Assembly: GCA_029007415.1 (NCBI GenBank)
Contig: JAQXHT010000050.1
Location: 1 to 44,620 of the forward strand
Direction of reading: 5' to 3'
Length of the DNA stretch: 44,620 nucleotides
From: a bacterium
Lineage (GTDB): Bacteria; Bacillota_I; Bacilli_A; RF39; UBA660
Every line of letters starts with the position of its first letter. Within the stretch, counting starts at the first letter, position 1. The position numbers and the translations under genes are program-made. Shown piece by piece: positions 16,277 to 25,884 of the stretch. The notes below the pieces were generated by a model that was not told the DNA's origin, did not search any database, and saw nothing but the letters and a program-made list of their open reading frames with translations.

Positions 16277-16291
16277 AAAGATTGCTATAAT
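16263..16291 (+). promoter_or_regulatory. Extended -10 promoter of polA
   Basis: TTGCTATAAT gives TATAAT at 16286-16291 with TGC as extended -10. The -35 (TTTCGA, 16263-16268) is weak and overlaps the end of the 37-aa peptide gene. No LexA box is seen here, so polA need not follow the SOS gene, though read-through from the SOS promoter would reach it because no terminator intervenes. Confidence 0.6.
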
Positions 16292-16314
16292 AATTAGAGA
16301 AAAGAAGGTGCACT

Positions 16315-18954
16315 ATGAAAAAAATAATATTAGTAGATGGAAACAATTTGCTATTTAGAAGTTATTATGCAACAAGTTATAGTGGAGTTATTATGCGAAA
16401 TAGTAAGGGATTTCCAACTAATGCTCTTTATGGCTTTATTAATATGATGAATAAAATAATTGAAGAAGAAAAGCCAAACTATATTTTGGTGGCATTTGAT
16501 AAAGGAAAAACTTTTAGACACGAAAAGTATAAAGATTATAAAGCTGGTCGTAGAGAAATGCCAGAAGAGTTAAAACTACAATTTCCAAAAGCCAAAGAAA
16601 TCCTTGATACTATGGGAATAAAACATTTTGAAATAGATAATTATGAAGCTGATGATATAATTGGTACGCTTGCTAAAATAGTTGATGAAGAAGATGAATT
16701 TATTGCTACAATAATATCTAGCGATAAAGACTTATTACAACTAATAAGTAAAGAAGTAGAAGTTAAACTTTTAAAAACAAAGGGTTCAATAAGATTCGAC
16801 GAAGAAACCTTTAAAGAATATTATGGAACAACACCAATTCATATGATAGATTTAAAAGCTTTAATGGGAGATGCTAGTGACAATATATCAGGAGTAAAAG
16901 GAATCGGTGAGAAAACAGCAATTACTCTTTTGAAGAAATATGGTAGTCTTGATGAAATTTATAATAATCTAGAAAATATTGGTGGTAAGACAGCTGAGAA
17001 ATTAGAAACAGGAAAAGATGATGCTTATACAAGCTTCGATTTAGCTACTATTTACCGGGAAGTACCTATTCCTTTTACCCTAGAAGATTGTATTTATCAA
17101 GGACTTAATACTGAAGAATATATTGCTATTTTAAGGGAATTAGAATTTAAATCACTCCTAAAGAAAATAAGTGTTAGTACAGATAGTACCGTTTTGACAG
17201 GTCAACAAAGCTTTGACTTATTAGAAGAAAAACCACTTTCTAAAACAGTTGTGTCTTATAACGACTTTGACTTTACAGTGCCTTTTGCCTTTTATTTAGA
17301 AATGGCTGGACATACCTATAGTAAAAGTAAAGTTATTGGTGGAGCATTTACTAATAAAGATAATTCTTGTTTTATGACTATTGAAGAAATTATCAATCAT
17401 AAAGAGATATTTAATAATGATGTAACTAAATATACATATGATGTCAAGAGAATGATTATTCTTTTAAATCAGTATGATATAGTCCTAAACAATTGTAACT
17501 ATGACGCAATGATTGGTGCTTATCTTTTGGACTATAAATTAGATGATGATATTACTGTTTTAATGGGACAATTTAATTATGACTGTCCAAGTTATGAAGA
17601 AACTTATGGAACAGAAAGAAAAAAAAGAGAAGCTTCACTTGAGACGACAGAGAAACAATCTATAATGAAAAGTGAATTTATTTATGATAGTAGAGAACAA
17701 ATTCTTGAAGAAATAGCTACTTATAATGAAACAAAATTGTTTGAAGAGATAGAAATGCCACTTGCTTTTGTATTAGCTGATATGGAGTTGACTGGTATAA
17801 GAGTTGATAGAAACTACTTATTAAAGCAAAAAGAAGAACTAGAAGCAAAAATGAAGCTAATGCAAGACGAAATTTATGATGATGCTGGTTGTGAATTCAA
17901 TATTTTATCACCTAAACAGTTAGGAGAAGTTTTATTTGAAAAGTTAGAGATAGAATATCCTAAAAAGCGAAAAAAAGATGATACTAGTTATTCTACTAGT
18001 AAAGATATATTAGATAAAATAAGTGATAAACATCCTATTGTTGAAAAAGTATTAGAATATCGAAATCTTTATAAATTATATGCTAATTATTCGATTGGTT
18101 TAATAGATGAAATAAGGGAAGATGGAAAAATTCATACTATTTTCAACCAATGTTTAACAAGAACAGGGCGCTTATCTAGTAGTAAACCAAACTTGCAGAA
18201 TATTCCGATTAGAAGTGATTACTCTAAACTTGTTCGCAAAGCTTTTATTCCAGAAGAAGATAGTCTTTTAATGAGTTCTGATTATAGTCAAATAGAGTTA
18301 AGGGTATTTGCTCATATGGCTAATGCCACAAATTTACAAGAAGCTTTTAGTGAAGATAAAGATATCCATTCAAAGACTGCTTCAGACATCTTTAAAGTAC
18401 CAATAAGTGAGGTTGATAAAAAGATGCGTCGAATTGCTAAAACCGTAAACTTTGGTATTTTATATGGAATAAGTAGTTTTGGTCTTAGTGAAGACTTAAA
18501 AATAGATGTTGCTAGTGCTAAAGAGTTTTTATCAAACTACTTGAATACTTATCCTGGTATTAAAGAATATATGGAGCAAGAAAAAAGTGAAGCTTATAAA
18601 AAGGGTTTTGTTACTACAATAATGAATCGTAGAAGAAAAATAGATGAATTAAAAAGTAGTAATTATATGGTACGAAGCAGTGGTGAACGTATGGCTTTAA
18701 ATACACCAATTCAAGGAAGTGCTGCTGATATTTTAAAGAAAGCAATGGTTGAATTATATCAAGCAATGAAAGATAAGAACTTAAAGAGTAAAATGTTAAT
18801 TCAAGTTCACGATGAGCTAGTATTTAATGTTTATAAAGACGAACTTGATGTAATGAAAGAACTAGTACGTGAAAAGATGGAACAGGTAGTTAAACTTAGT
18901 GTACCATTAAAAGTTGATATAGAACTTGGTAGTGATTGGTATGAGGCTAAATAG
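16315..18954 (+). CDS. polA: DNA polymerase I
   Basis: An 879-residue family A polymerase for gap filling and Okazaki-primer removal. Residues 1 to about 290 are the 5'-3' exonuclease (LVDGNNLLFRSYY, NYEADDIIGT, GDASDNISGVKGIGEKTA). The middle is a 3'-5' exonuclease-like domain in which the first catalytic Asp-x-Glu reads Tyr-Leu-Glu (AFYLEMAG), so proofreading is probably lost, as in Bacillus Pol I. The polymerase domain carries motif A SDYSQIELRVFAH, motif B RRIAKTVNFGILYG and motif C QVHDELVF. AGAAGGTG supports ATG 16315. mutM follows after 22 bp, the usual bacillar polA-mutM pair. Confidence 0.97.
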   Translation: MKKIILVDGNNLLFRSYYATSYSGVIMRNSKGFPTNALYGFINMMNKIIEEEKPNYILVAFDKGKTFRHEKYKDYKAGRREMPEELKLQFPKAKEILDTMGIKHFEIDNYEADDIIGTLAKIVDEEDEFIATIISSDKDLLQLISKEVEVKLLKTKGSIRFDEETFKEYYGTTPIHMIDLKALMGDASDNISGVKGIGEKTAITLLKKYGSLDEIYNNLENIGGKTAEKLETGKDDAYTSFDLATIYREVPIPFTLEDCIYQGLNTEEYIAILRELEFKSLLKKISVSTDSTVLTGQQSFDLLEEKPLSKTVVSYNDFDFTVPFAFYLEMAGHTYSKSKVIGGAFTNKDNSCFMTIEEIINHKEIFNNDVTKYTYDVKRMIILLNQYDIVLNNCNYDAMIGAYLLDYKLDDDITVLMGQFNYDCPSYEETYGTERKKREASLETTEKQSIMKSEFIYDSREQILEEIATYNETKLFEEIEMPLAFVLADMELTGIRVDRNYLLKQKEELEAKMKLMQDEIYDDAGCEFNILSPKQLGEVLFEKLEIEYPKKRKKDDTSYSTSKDILDKISDKHPIVEKVLEYRNLYKLYANYSIGLIDEIREDGKIHTIFNQCLTRTGRLSSSKPNLQNIPIRSDYSKLVRKAFIPEEDSLLMSSDYSQIELRVFAHMANATNLQEAFSEDKDIHSKTASDIFKVPISEVDKKMRRIAKTVNFGILYGISSFGLSEDLKIDVASAKEFLSNYLNTYPGIKEYMEQEKSEAYKKGFVTTIMNRRRKIDELKSSNYMVRSSGERMALNTPIQGSAADILKKAMVELYQAMKDKNLKSKMLIQVHDELVFNVYKDELDVMKELVREKMEQVVKLSVPLKVDIELGSDWYEAK

Positions 18955-18976
18955 TAGTAAAGGAAAGTGATAAGAT

Positions 18977-19795
18977 ATGCCAGAAAAACCAGAAGTAATT
19001 ACAGTTGCAAAAATGTTAGAAAAAAGAATAGTTGGACATACTATTACTAAGGCTTATGTTTATTATGACAATGTAATAGTAGGAGATAAAAACGAATTCT
19101 TAGAAAAGATAAAGAATGAAAAGATAGAAAGTGTTACGACAAGAGGTAAATGGATAGTTATTTATCTAACAAATTACGCCTTATTAGTACATCTTAGAAT
19201 GGAAGGAAGATTTTATTTTAGACATAAGAATGAAGTTGTATCGAAACATGAACATGTTGCTTTATTGTTAGATAATGATATCGAAATGCGTTTCCACGAT
19301 GTTAGAAAATTTGGTAGAATGATGCTTCTTCCTAAGTACAAAATTAATGAACAAAAGCCACTTAGTGATTTAGGTTATGAGTTTGATGACGCAAGATTAA
19401 CTAAAGAGTATCTATTAGATAAATTCAAAAGTAAAACTACGCCGATAAAGACAGTTTTATTAGATCAAAGTATTATTGCTGGAATTGGTAATATTTATGA
19501 TGATGAAATATTATATCTAAGTCATATAAGCCCATTAAGATCTGCTAAAACGGTTAATAGTGCTGAAGCTGAACAAATAATTGAAAATACAAGAATTGTC
19601 CTTAAAAAAGCCATTAAAATGGGTGGCACAACTATTAAAAGTTTTGAATCTAGTGAGGGAGTTCATGGCAATTTTCAAAATGAGTTAATTGTTCACGGTA
19701 GAAAAAATGAAACTTGTAAAAATTGTAACGGTGAAATCGTTTTCACAAGAGTTGGCGGTCGAGGAACTTATTACTGTCCAAATTGCCAAAAATAG
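18977..19795 (+). CDS. mutM: Formamidopyrimidine-DNA glycosylase
   Basis: Removes 8-oxoguanine and ring-opened purines from DNA and nicks the abasic site. 272 residues. The N-terminal catalytic Pro2-Glu3 are present (MPEKPEV; the usual form is MPELPEV), as are the Lys in TRGKWIVIYL and the helix-two-turn-helix segment IIAGIGNIYDDE. The C-terminal zinc finger has four Cys (CKNC and CPNC). It lies 22 bp after polA. No convincing terminator is seen before the pyk promoter. Confidence 0.96.
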   Translation: MPEKPEVITVAKMLEKRIVGHTITKAYVYYDNVIVGDKNEFLEKIKNEKIESVTTRGKWIVIYLTNYALLVHLRMEGRFYFRHKNEVVSKHEHVALLLDNDIEMRFHDVRKFGRMMLLPKYKINEQKPLSDLGYEFDDARLTKEYLLDKFKSKTTPIKTVLLDQSIIAGIGNIYDDEILYLSHISPLRSAKTVNSAEAEQIIENTRIVLKKAIKMGGTTIKSFESSEGVHGNFQNELIVHGRKNETCKNCNGEIVFTRVGGRGTYYCPNCQK

Positions 19796-19805
19796 CAAAA
19801 AATTC

Positions 19806-19834
19806 TATACAAAATGATAAATTTATAGTATAAT
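19806..19834 (+). promoter_or_regulatory. Promoter of pyk
   Basis: TATACA (19806-19811), 17 bp, TATAAT (19829-19834), about 30 bp before ATG 19866, with GAGGAGTG as ribosome binding site. Confidence 0.65.
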
Positions 19835-19865
19835 TATTACTGTTTGAAAGAGGAGTGTGTAGTAA

Positions 19866-21278
19866 ATGAAAAAGACAAAAATAGTTTGTAGTATTGGACC
19901 TGCATCTAATGAAGCCAATGTAATGGAACAAATGGTTTTAGCAGGTATGAATGTTGCTAGAATTAATTTTACCCATGCAACAATTGAAGAAAGAGATAAA
20001 GCTATTGCTTCAGTTCGTGAAGTTAGAAAAAGAACTGGTAAGTCTGTAGCAATATTATGGGATACTAAAGGTCCTGAATTCAGAAGTGGTATGTTAGAGA
20101 ATGATTCTATCGAATTAGTTAATGGAAACATTATTCGTATTGTTAAAGAAGAAGTACTTGGAACTACTGAAAGATTTTCAGTTAACCATCCAGAAGCTAT
20201 TGATAGTTTATCTGTTGGTGACTTTATCTTACTTGAAAATGCTAAGATGAAACTTGAAGTTATTAGTAAAGAAGAAGACGGTGTTACTTGTAAAGTTATC
20301 GCTGGTGGAACTTTAGGAAACAGAAAAAGTATGAGTGTTCCTGGTGTTAAATTAAATATTCCTTATGTAAGTGAATTAGATAGAAAAGATATTGAATATG
20401 CTTGTGCCAATGGTGGAGAATACCTAGCATTATCATTCGTTTCTTGTAAAGAAGATGTTTTAGAAATTAAAGAAATCTTAAAACAACATAATAGAGAAGA
20501 TTTACAAATTATTTGTAAGATTGAAAGTGATTTAGGTATTAAAAACTTAGAATCAATTCTAGAAGTATCAGACGGTGTTATGGTAGCTAGAGGAGATTTA
20601 GGTACAGAAATTCCTAGTGAAATGTTACCTATCGTTCAAAAGCAAATGATAACAACTTGTAGAAGACTTGGAAAGATTGCTATTGTTGCTACAGAAATGC
20701 TTGAAACAATGATGGAAAATAACCGTCCAAAAAGAGCAGAAACTAGTGATATTGCTAATGCTGTATTTGATGGTACTGATGCTGTTATGTTAAGTGGTGA
20801 AACAACTATTGGTAAACATCCAGTTGAAACAGTAGCTGCTATGGCAAATATCTGTGAAACTGCTGAAAAATATGCTGAATTTAATTATTCAGATGAAAAT
20901 GAACGTGTAGTTGATGCTCAATCTGCTATTGCTGATGCTGTAGTTGATACAACAAAGAGACTTAATGCTAAATTAATATGTGCTGCTACAATTAGTGGTT
21001 CAACAGCTAGAGTAATTAGTAATTTAAAACCAAAAGCAACAGTTCTTGCTTTAGTACCTGATGAAAAAACAGGACGCCGTTTAGCATTAAACTGGGGTGT
21101 TTATCCAGCAATATTACCAGTTTGTAATTCAACTGATGAAGTTCTTACAAAGAGTGTTGCTTGTGCTAAAGATTATACTGAATTAGTAAGTGGAGATATT
21201 GTAGTTACTACTGGTGGATTCCCTAACAATGCAGTATCTAGAACAACTAACTTAATGAAGATTGAAGTTATTGATTAA
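19866..21278 (+). CDS. pyk: Pyruvate kinase
   Basis: Converts phosphoenolpyruvate and ADP to pyruvate and ATP, the last step of glycolysis. The 470 residues show KTKIVCSIGPAS at the start, ARINFTHA (usually NFSHG), the catalytic region IICKIESDLGI, MVARGDLGTEI, and VATEMLETM with the C-terminal allosteric domain to about 470. It lacks the extra PEP-utiliser C-terminal domain found in Bacillus Pyk. Monocistronic, with its own promoter and a bidirectional terminator. Confidence 0.97.
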   Translation: MKKTKIVCSIGPASNEANVMEQMVLAGMNVARINFTHATIEERDKAIASVREVRKRTGKSVAILWDTKGPEFRSGMLENDSIELVNGNIIRIVKEEVLGTTERFSVNHPEAIDSLSVGDFILLENAKMKLEVISKEEDGVTCKVIAGGTLGNRKSMSVPGVKLNIPYVSELDRKDIEYACANGGEYLALSFVSCKEDVLEIKEILKQHNREDLQIICKIESDLGIKNLESILEVSDGVMVARGDLGTEIPSEMLPIVQKQMITTCRRLGKIAIVATEMLETMMENNRPKRAETSDIANAVFDGTDAVMLSGETTIGKHPVETVAAMANICETAEKYAEFNYSDENERVVDAQSAIADAVVDTTKRLNAKLICAATISGSTARVISNLKPKATVLALVPDEKTGRRLALNWGVYPAILPVCNSTDEVLTKSVACAKDYTELVSGDIVVTTGGFPNNAVSRTTNLMKIEVID

Positions 21279-21290
21279 TCATTACAAAAT

Positions 21291-21315
21291 AAAAAGCTCA
21301 TTTAAGGGCTTTTTT
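21291..21315. terminator. Bidirectional terminator between pyk and the minus-strand operon
   Basis: Stem AAAAAGCTC/GGGCTTTTT (21291-21299, 21306-21314, one T-G pair), loop ATTTAA, with T-runs on both strands. It overlaps the last codons of the convergent 109-aa gene. Confidence 0.8.
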
Positions 21316-21627
21316 GATTTGCAAGTATTTTTCTTCTAATTCTTGAATATTATTTTCTAAAAAATAATAATGATAAAGATAAAAACCAAGCATAATTAAA
21401 AGAATAATAACTAATATAAATAGTATGATTGATGACTTGATGGTTAATAAATAAAAGAAGAAGCAAGTAACAAAGATAACGGTTATAGTAACTAGTAAAT
21501 GAATAAGTCTTTCGTGTTGAAAATAATTAATCATTACTTTAAAATCTTCTATGTCTTGCTTAGTAAAACTTTTATTTTTAAGCTTGTCATCAACTTGTTT
21601 CTGATAACTCTTTATTAAATCTTTCAT
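21298..21627 (-). CDS. Hypothetical two-span membrane protein, 109 aa
   Basis: A small protein with a charged helical N-terminus (1-38), two adjacent membrane spans (about 41-62 and 66-87) and a charged C-terminal helix (ENNIQELEEKYLQIKKALK) that could form a coiled coil. It overlaps the end of gmk by 4 bp, so it is translationally coupled and is the last gene of the tmcAL-gmk operon. No family recognised. Confidence 0.7.
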   Translation of the reverse strand: MKDLIKSYQKQVDDKLKNKSFTKQDIEDFKVMINYFQHERLIHLLVTITVIFVTCFFFYLLTIKSSIILFILVIILLIMLGFYLYHYYFLENNIQELEEKYLQIKKALK

Positions 21628-22310
21628 AGAGAGACTTCCTCATTATTAAATTCTTTTTTATCTTCTAATAATTTTTCGTGTAGACGTTCTTCTTCAGTAT
21701 TTAGATAAACTTCTTCGATACGATCAACTCTACATCTTTCTGCATCTAGTATTGCTTGAACTTTACTAGCTGCAAGATCAACTTCATCATTAACAACAAC
21801 GTAATTGTACTTACTGACCTCATTTATTTCTTCATAAGCTCTTTTAAAACGCATATCAATTTTTTCTTGATCTTCCGTTTTCCTAGCTTCTAATCTTCTT
21901 TTTAATTCTTGCATACTAGGTGGTAAAATAAAGATAAATACTGCTTCTTTAATTTTTTCTTTCACCTTTAAAGCACCTTGAATTTCTATTTCTAAAATGA
22001 CATCTTCACCTTTATCTAAATGTTCTTTAATATATTTTTTGGGAGTTCCATAGTAATTTTTGGAGTATTCAGCATATTCTAAAAATTCATCATTTTCAAT
22101 TTCATGTTCAAACTCATCTCTTGATAGGAAGTAATAGTTTACGCCATTTTTTTCTTCTCCACGAGGAGCTCTACTAGTACAAGAAATAGATAACCAAATA
22201 TTCTTATTGTTTTCCATGACTTTATTAATAATAGTATTTTTACCACAACCAGAAGGCCCTGATAGGACAACTAATAATCCTTGTTTTTTTGTTTTTAGCA
22301 TTGATTCCAT
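21624..22310 (-). CDS. gmk: Guanylate kinase
   Basis: Phosphorylates GMP to GDP, feeding GTP, dGTP and (p)ppGpp pools. 228 residues. P-loop GPSGCGKNT (the usual Gly before Thr is Asn here), the GMP-binding pattern SCTSRAPRGEEKNGVNYYF with FLEYAEYSKNYYGTP, and IEIQGALKVKEK. The C-terminal 25 acidic residues extend past the usual end. AAAGGAATG lies ahead of the ATG. It is 6 bp after tmcAL and overlaps the next gene. Confidence 0.94.
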   Translation of the reverse strand: MESMLKTKKQGLLVVLSGPSGCGKNTIINKVMENNKNIWLSISCTSRAPRGEEKNGVNYYFLSRDEFEHEIENDEFLEYAEYSKNYYGTPKKYIKEHLDKGEDVILEIEIQGALKVKEKIKEAVFIFILPPSMQELKRRLEARKTEDQEKIDMRFKRAYEEINEVSKYNYVVVNDEVDLAASKVQAILDAERCRVDRIEEVYLNTEEERLHEKLLEDKKEFNNEEVSL

Positions 22311-22316
22311 ATTTTA

Positions 22317-23474
22317 TCATTCCTTTCTTATTGGAAAAGCCCTAAATTCATCATTTATAATATTATTACCATTTATATGTTCTAAATAGTAGATGAGCGA
22401 TACTTTATATTCAAGTTCTAACATTTCATCTTTTTCACGTGTAAACTTACTAATTAATGGTAAAGGACAATCTTTCTTTATTTTATTTAAATAGTTTTGT
22501 CCTTTTTTATTAAGTCCTAAAATTCTTATATAATTAACATTTTCCATCATGTCACGTTTTTCTTTAGTATAATTACATAAATAGTATAAAAGTCCTCTTG
22601 CTACTTTTCGGTACGTAAGATTTTTAGTTTTAACACTATTAATTAATTCATCGTAAGAAGTAACATTATTGATATTTTTCTTTAATTTATTGATAAGACT
22701 CCTATCTAATGATGGATATTCATTTTCATTATCTTCCGTTAATAACTTATATTTAATATATTTAAAATAATCTTCATTTGTTAAGACTTTATCTTTTATT
22801 TTTTCTAGATACGGTAAAACATAGCTAGGTACTTGATCTTTGATATTTTCATTCTTTGCTAAAGCTTTTCTGATACTACTAGCACTTGAAATATCACTTT
22901 CTAAGACATTACTGTTATAATCATTGGTTCTTTTAATAGCATGAACATTTATTTTATAATTATTCTTCTTTATTGCTTTGATGTAGGAACTAGCTAAAAT
23001 ATCATTAGGGAGTTTTATACTTTCATTAGTAAGGTCTAGAAAAGCAGCATTTCTAGCAGTAGGATAATTCATTCCACTTGCTAAATAAACTCTAACTAAT
23101 GGGTCAAAATTGCTATTATTTAGTTCAATATCAACCATTTTTAAAAGATAAGTTAAATCATTAGATTCACTACCAAAGACTAAATCGGTAACTCCTAAAG
23201 ATTTAGCTAAACAAGTAGCACCAGCAGCAAATATTTCACTAGAAGCAGTAGCAAAGGGAAATGGCAATTCTATTACTAAATCAAAACCAGCAGTAAGAGC
23301 TATTTCTGTTTTACTTTTTTTATCAAGAATAGAAGGCTCTGCTCTTTGGGTGAAATTTCCACTCATTATAAGTATATAGATAGCATTATCAAACATTTCT
23401 TTAGCTTTATTTAGTAAATATAAGTGTCCATTATGAAACGGATTAAATTCCGCGATAATTCCAACTACTTTCAT
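22317..23474 (-). CDS. tmcAL: tRNA(Met) cytidine acetate ligase
   Basis: TmcAL (YlbM) makes N4-acetylcytidine at the wobble base of elongator tRNA-Met from acetate and ATP. The 385-residue protein begins VVGIIAEFNPFHNGHLYLL, the HIGH-like nucleotidyltransferase motif (HNGH), followed by MSGNFTQRAEPS and the ELPFPFATASSEIFAAGA segment typical of the family, and has a helical C-terminal half. AAGGAGGAAAC precedes ATG 23474. It heads the operon with gmk, and is divergent from xerD. Confidence 0.93.
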   Translation of the reverse strand: MKVVGIIAEFNPFHNGHLYLLNKAKEMFDNAIYILIMSGNFTQRAEPSILDKKSKTEIALTAGFDLVIELPFPFATASSEIFAAGATCLAKSLGVTDLVFGSESNDLTYLLKMVDIELNNSNFDPLVRVYLASGMNYPTARNAAFLDLTNESIKLPNDILASSYIKAIKKNNYKINVHAIKRTNDYNSNVLESDISSASSIRKALAKNENIKDQVPSYVLPYLEKIKDKVLTNEDYFKYIKYKLLTEDNENEYPSLDRSLINKLKKNINNVTSYDELINSVKTKNLTYRKVARGLLYYLCNYTKEKRDMMENVNYIRILGLNKKGQNYLNKIKKDCPLPLISKFTREKDEMLELEYKVSLIYYLEHINGNNIINDEFRAFPIRKE

Positions 23475-23503
23475 AAGTTTCCTCCTTTTTGGTTAACTTA
23501 TTA

Positions 23504-23532
23504 TAACACGTTTTTAAGCTTTATGGTATACT
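23504..23532 (+). promoter_or_regulatory. Extended -10 promoter of xerD-deoB, overlapping the tmcAL promoter
   Basis: TGGTATACT (TATACT at 23527-23532) reads right; the -35 (TAACAC) is poor. On the minus strand a TATAAT (complement of ATTATA near 23500-23505) serves tmcAL. The start codons are only 79 bp apart. Confidence 0.5.
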
Positions 23533-23553
23533 GTTATAGGAAGGAATTATGCT

Positions 23554-24456
23554 ATGAGGTTTCAAGTAAAAAAAGAAGATTTTATTAACTGCTGTGAGTA
23601 TGAAAAGGGATTAGCTACTAATACCTTGAAATCATATAATTATGAGTTAAATGCTTATCAGAATTATTTAGAAGATAAATTAGGTATAATAGATGTAGAA
23701 GATATAAAAAAAGAACACATTGAAAGTTATTTGAAATATTGTTATTCACTAGAAGAAGATAGTAAAACTGTTTCTCATAAAATAACTACCATTTATAATT
23801 TTCATAAGTATCTTTTAAGAGAAAAGATTGTAAAAGAAAATGAGGCAGAATTTATCGATAGACCAAAGTTAGCTAAACATTTACCTTACACTTTAAGTGT
23901 TAGTCAAGTTGATAAGTTACTTGATATAGAACTTAAGAGTCCATTTGACTATCGTGATAAGGCTATGTTAGAATTGATGTACGGCACAGGTCTTAGAGTT
24001 TCAGAATTAATAGGTCTTACTGTTTATGATATTGATTTTTATAACGCTTTTTTACGAGTTAAAGGAAAAGGTAGTAAGGAAAGAATTATTCCTATTAATA
24101 GCAATTCAATTAAATATTTAAAACTTTATTTAGAATATAGACCTGCTATGTTAAAAAAGAAAAACTCAGAACAATTATTCTTAAATTCTAGAGGTGAAGG
24201 CATTTCAAGACAAGGCTTTTTTAAGAATCTTAAGAAACTGTTAGCTGAAAAAAATATGCCAACTAATATATCTCCTCATAGTTTAAGACATTCTTTTGCA
24301 ACACACTTAATTGAAAATGGAGCAGATCTTAGAAGTGTTCAAACTATGTTAGGGCATTCTGACATTACAACAACTAAAATATATACACATATAACTAACG
24401 AAAAAGTTAGAAATGATTACTTACATAATCATCCAAGAGCAAAGAAAGAAGAGTGA
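23554..24456 (+). CDS. xerD: Tyrosine recombinase XerD
   Basis: Resolves chromosome dimers at dif with XerC. 300 residues: N-terminal SAM-like core-binding domain (1-105) and catalytic domain with Arg148 (GTGLRVSEL), Lys172 (KGKGSKERIIP), His242 and Arg245 (HSLRH), His268 (MLGHSD) and nucleophile Tyr277 (KIYTH). All catalytic residues are present. Linkage to deoB, as in Bacillus (xerD-drm), favours XerD over XerC. GGAAGGAATT precedes the ATG. The stop is TGA, evidence for standard code use. Confidence 0.93.
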   Translation: MRFQVKKEDFINCCEYEKGLATNTLKSYNYELNAYQNYLEDKLGIIDVEDIKKEHIESYLKYCYSLEEDSKTVSHKITTIYNFHKYLLREKIVKENEAEFIDRPKLAKHLPYTLSVSQVDKLLDIELKSPFDYRDKAMLELMYGTGLRVSELIGLTVYDIDFYNAFLRVKGKGSKERIIPINSNSIKYLKLYLEYRPAMLKKKNSEQLFLNSRGEGISRQGFFKNLKKLLAEKNMPTNISPHSLRHSFATHLIENGADLRSVQTMLGHSDITTTKIYTHITNEKVRNDYLHNHPRAKKEE

Positions 24457-24460
24457 ATTT

Positions 24461-25630
24461 ATGAAATTTAAAAGAGTATTTTTAATGATTTTAGACTCGT
24501 TAGGAGTAGGGGAAGCAAAGGATGCTAGCAATTATGATGATAATGGCTGTAATACTTTAGGTCATATTAAAGATAATTATGATTTATTTGTTCCAAATCT
24601 TGCTAAAATTGGTTTTCTTGATACTTTAACCCTTGAAGATAAGGAAACTAATGATGCTTATTATACTATCGCTCAACCAAATAATATTGGAAAAGATAGT
24701 TTATCTGGTCATTATGAAATGATTGGTATAACATCAAATATGCCTTTTAAGACTTTTAATGAGAATGGTTTTCCTATCGAATTAATTGATGAGATTGAAA
24801 GAGTAACAGGTAGACGTGTTATTGGTAATAAGTGTAGTCATGATAATAGTATTATTAATGAGTTAGGAGAAAGACAATTAAACTATGGTTCTTTAATTGT
24901 TTATACATCTGCTGATTCTGATTTACAAATTGCAGCACATGAAGATATTATTTCTGCTGAATTATTATATTCTTATTGTGAAAAAGTAAGAGAATTAACT
25001 ATGCGTGAAGATTTCTTAGTATCAAGAGTTATTGCTAGACCATTTACTGGTAAAAATGGTAAATTCAAATTAAATAATGCTGGAAGAAAAGATTATTCTA
25101 TCAGACCTCCAAAACGAACTATATTAGATGACTTGAATAACAATGGTTATAACGTAATTGGCATTGGTAAAGTCAATGATATCTTTGCAGAGCAAGGAAT
25201 TAATAAAGCCTTAAAAGCTTCAACCAATCAAGAAGCACTAACAAAATTTGCTAATATAATGGATAAAAACTTTACTGGTCTTTGTATGGTAAATTTATCA
25301 GATTTTGATAATTTGTACGGACATGTTCGCGATGTAGAAGGGTATGGTAAAGCGATAGAGGATTTAGATGTGGAAATTCCTTTATTGCTTAATAAATTAG
25401 AAATGGATGATTTATTAATTATAACAGCTGATCATGGTAATGATCCAACCTTTAAAGGAAATGACCATACTAGGGAGAATGTTCCTGTGATATTATATTG
25501 TCGTAATTTTAAAACACCTCATCTTTTGGAACCTCAAGAAACCTTTGCTTGTATTGGTGCAACTATTGCTGATAATTTTGATTTAGATACTCCAGAGATT
25601 GGGTCAAGTTTAATGGAATTTTTGAACTAG
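24461..25630 (+). CDS. deoB: Phosphopentomutase
   Basis: Interconverts ribose 1- and 5-phosphate (and deoxyribose forms) in nucleoside salvage. 389 residues of the alkaline-phosphatase superfamily: first metal and nucleophile region LMILDSLGVGEAKDAS, CNTLGH, a cap domain in the middle, then TADHGNDPTF and NDHTREN for the two metal ions. ATG 24461 is 4 bp after the xerD stop with AAAGAAGAG ahead of it. A nucleoside salvage role fits the nearby PRPP and NAD genes only loosely. Confidence 0.96.
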   Translation: MKFKRVFLMILDSLGVGEAKDASNYDDNGCNTLGHIKDNYDLFVPNLAKIGFLDTLTLEDKETNDAYYTIAQPNNIGKDSLSGHYEMIGITSNMPFKTFNENGFPIELIDEIERVTGRRVIGNKCSHDNSIINELGERQLNYGSLIVYTSADSDLQIAAHEDIISAELLYSYCEKVRELTMREDFLVSRVIARPFTGKNGKFKLNNAGRKDYSIRPPKRTILDDLNNNGYNVIGIGKVNDIFAEQGINKALKASTNQEALTKFANIMDKNFTGLCMVNLSDFDNLYGHVRDVEGYGKAIEDLDVEIPLLLNKLEMDDLLIITADHGNDPTFKGNDHTRENVPVILYCRNFKTPHLLEPQETFACIGATIADNFDLDTPEIGSSLMEFLN

Positions 25631-25652
25631 AAAAGGGTAGAGTAGAGTAAAT

Positions 25653-25709
25653 AAAAATGAAATGACTACTTCTATATATTAAATATAAATAGAGCCATTT
25701 CATTTTTTT
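25653..25709. terminator. Large bidirectional terminator between deoB and the DUF1540 gene
   Basis: A 12-bp perfect stem (AAAAATGAAATG at 25653-25664, complement 25696-25707) with an AT-rich inner stem and a T-run to 25709. On the minus strand it follows the DUF1540 stop directly. Confidence 0.8.
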
Positions 25710-25884
25710 ATTTTTCTTTTTTAAAATTAGAACATACTGTTTCATCTTTATCTTTAACATTATCACAGTCACAAGATGAACCAACTTTTATCTCATCTAA
25801 ATCGCATTTACAATCTTCTTCATTATGATACTTGCAAGATTTGACGTCACAATGAATTACCTGCTTTTTCTTTTCTTTAAACAT
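25708..25884 (-). CDS. DUF1540 mini-protein, 58 aa
   Basis: A short gene read from ATG 25884 (preceded by AAGGAGGAAAT) to TAA 25708. The product is Cys-rich with the DUF1540 pattern: IHCDVKSCKYHNEEDCKCD, then DEIKVGSSCDCDN and a final ETVCSNFKK. The spacing Cys-x4-Cys-x7-Cys and a distal Cys suggest a small metal-binding fold; the function of DUF1540 proteins is unknown to me. Seven Cys in 58 residues make chance unlikely. It is monocistronic and ends in a strong terminator shared with deoB. Confidence 0.88.
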   Translation of the reverse strand: MFKEKKKQVIHCDVKSCKYHNEEDCKCDLDEIKVGSSCDCDNVKDKDETVCSNFKKEK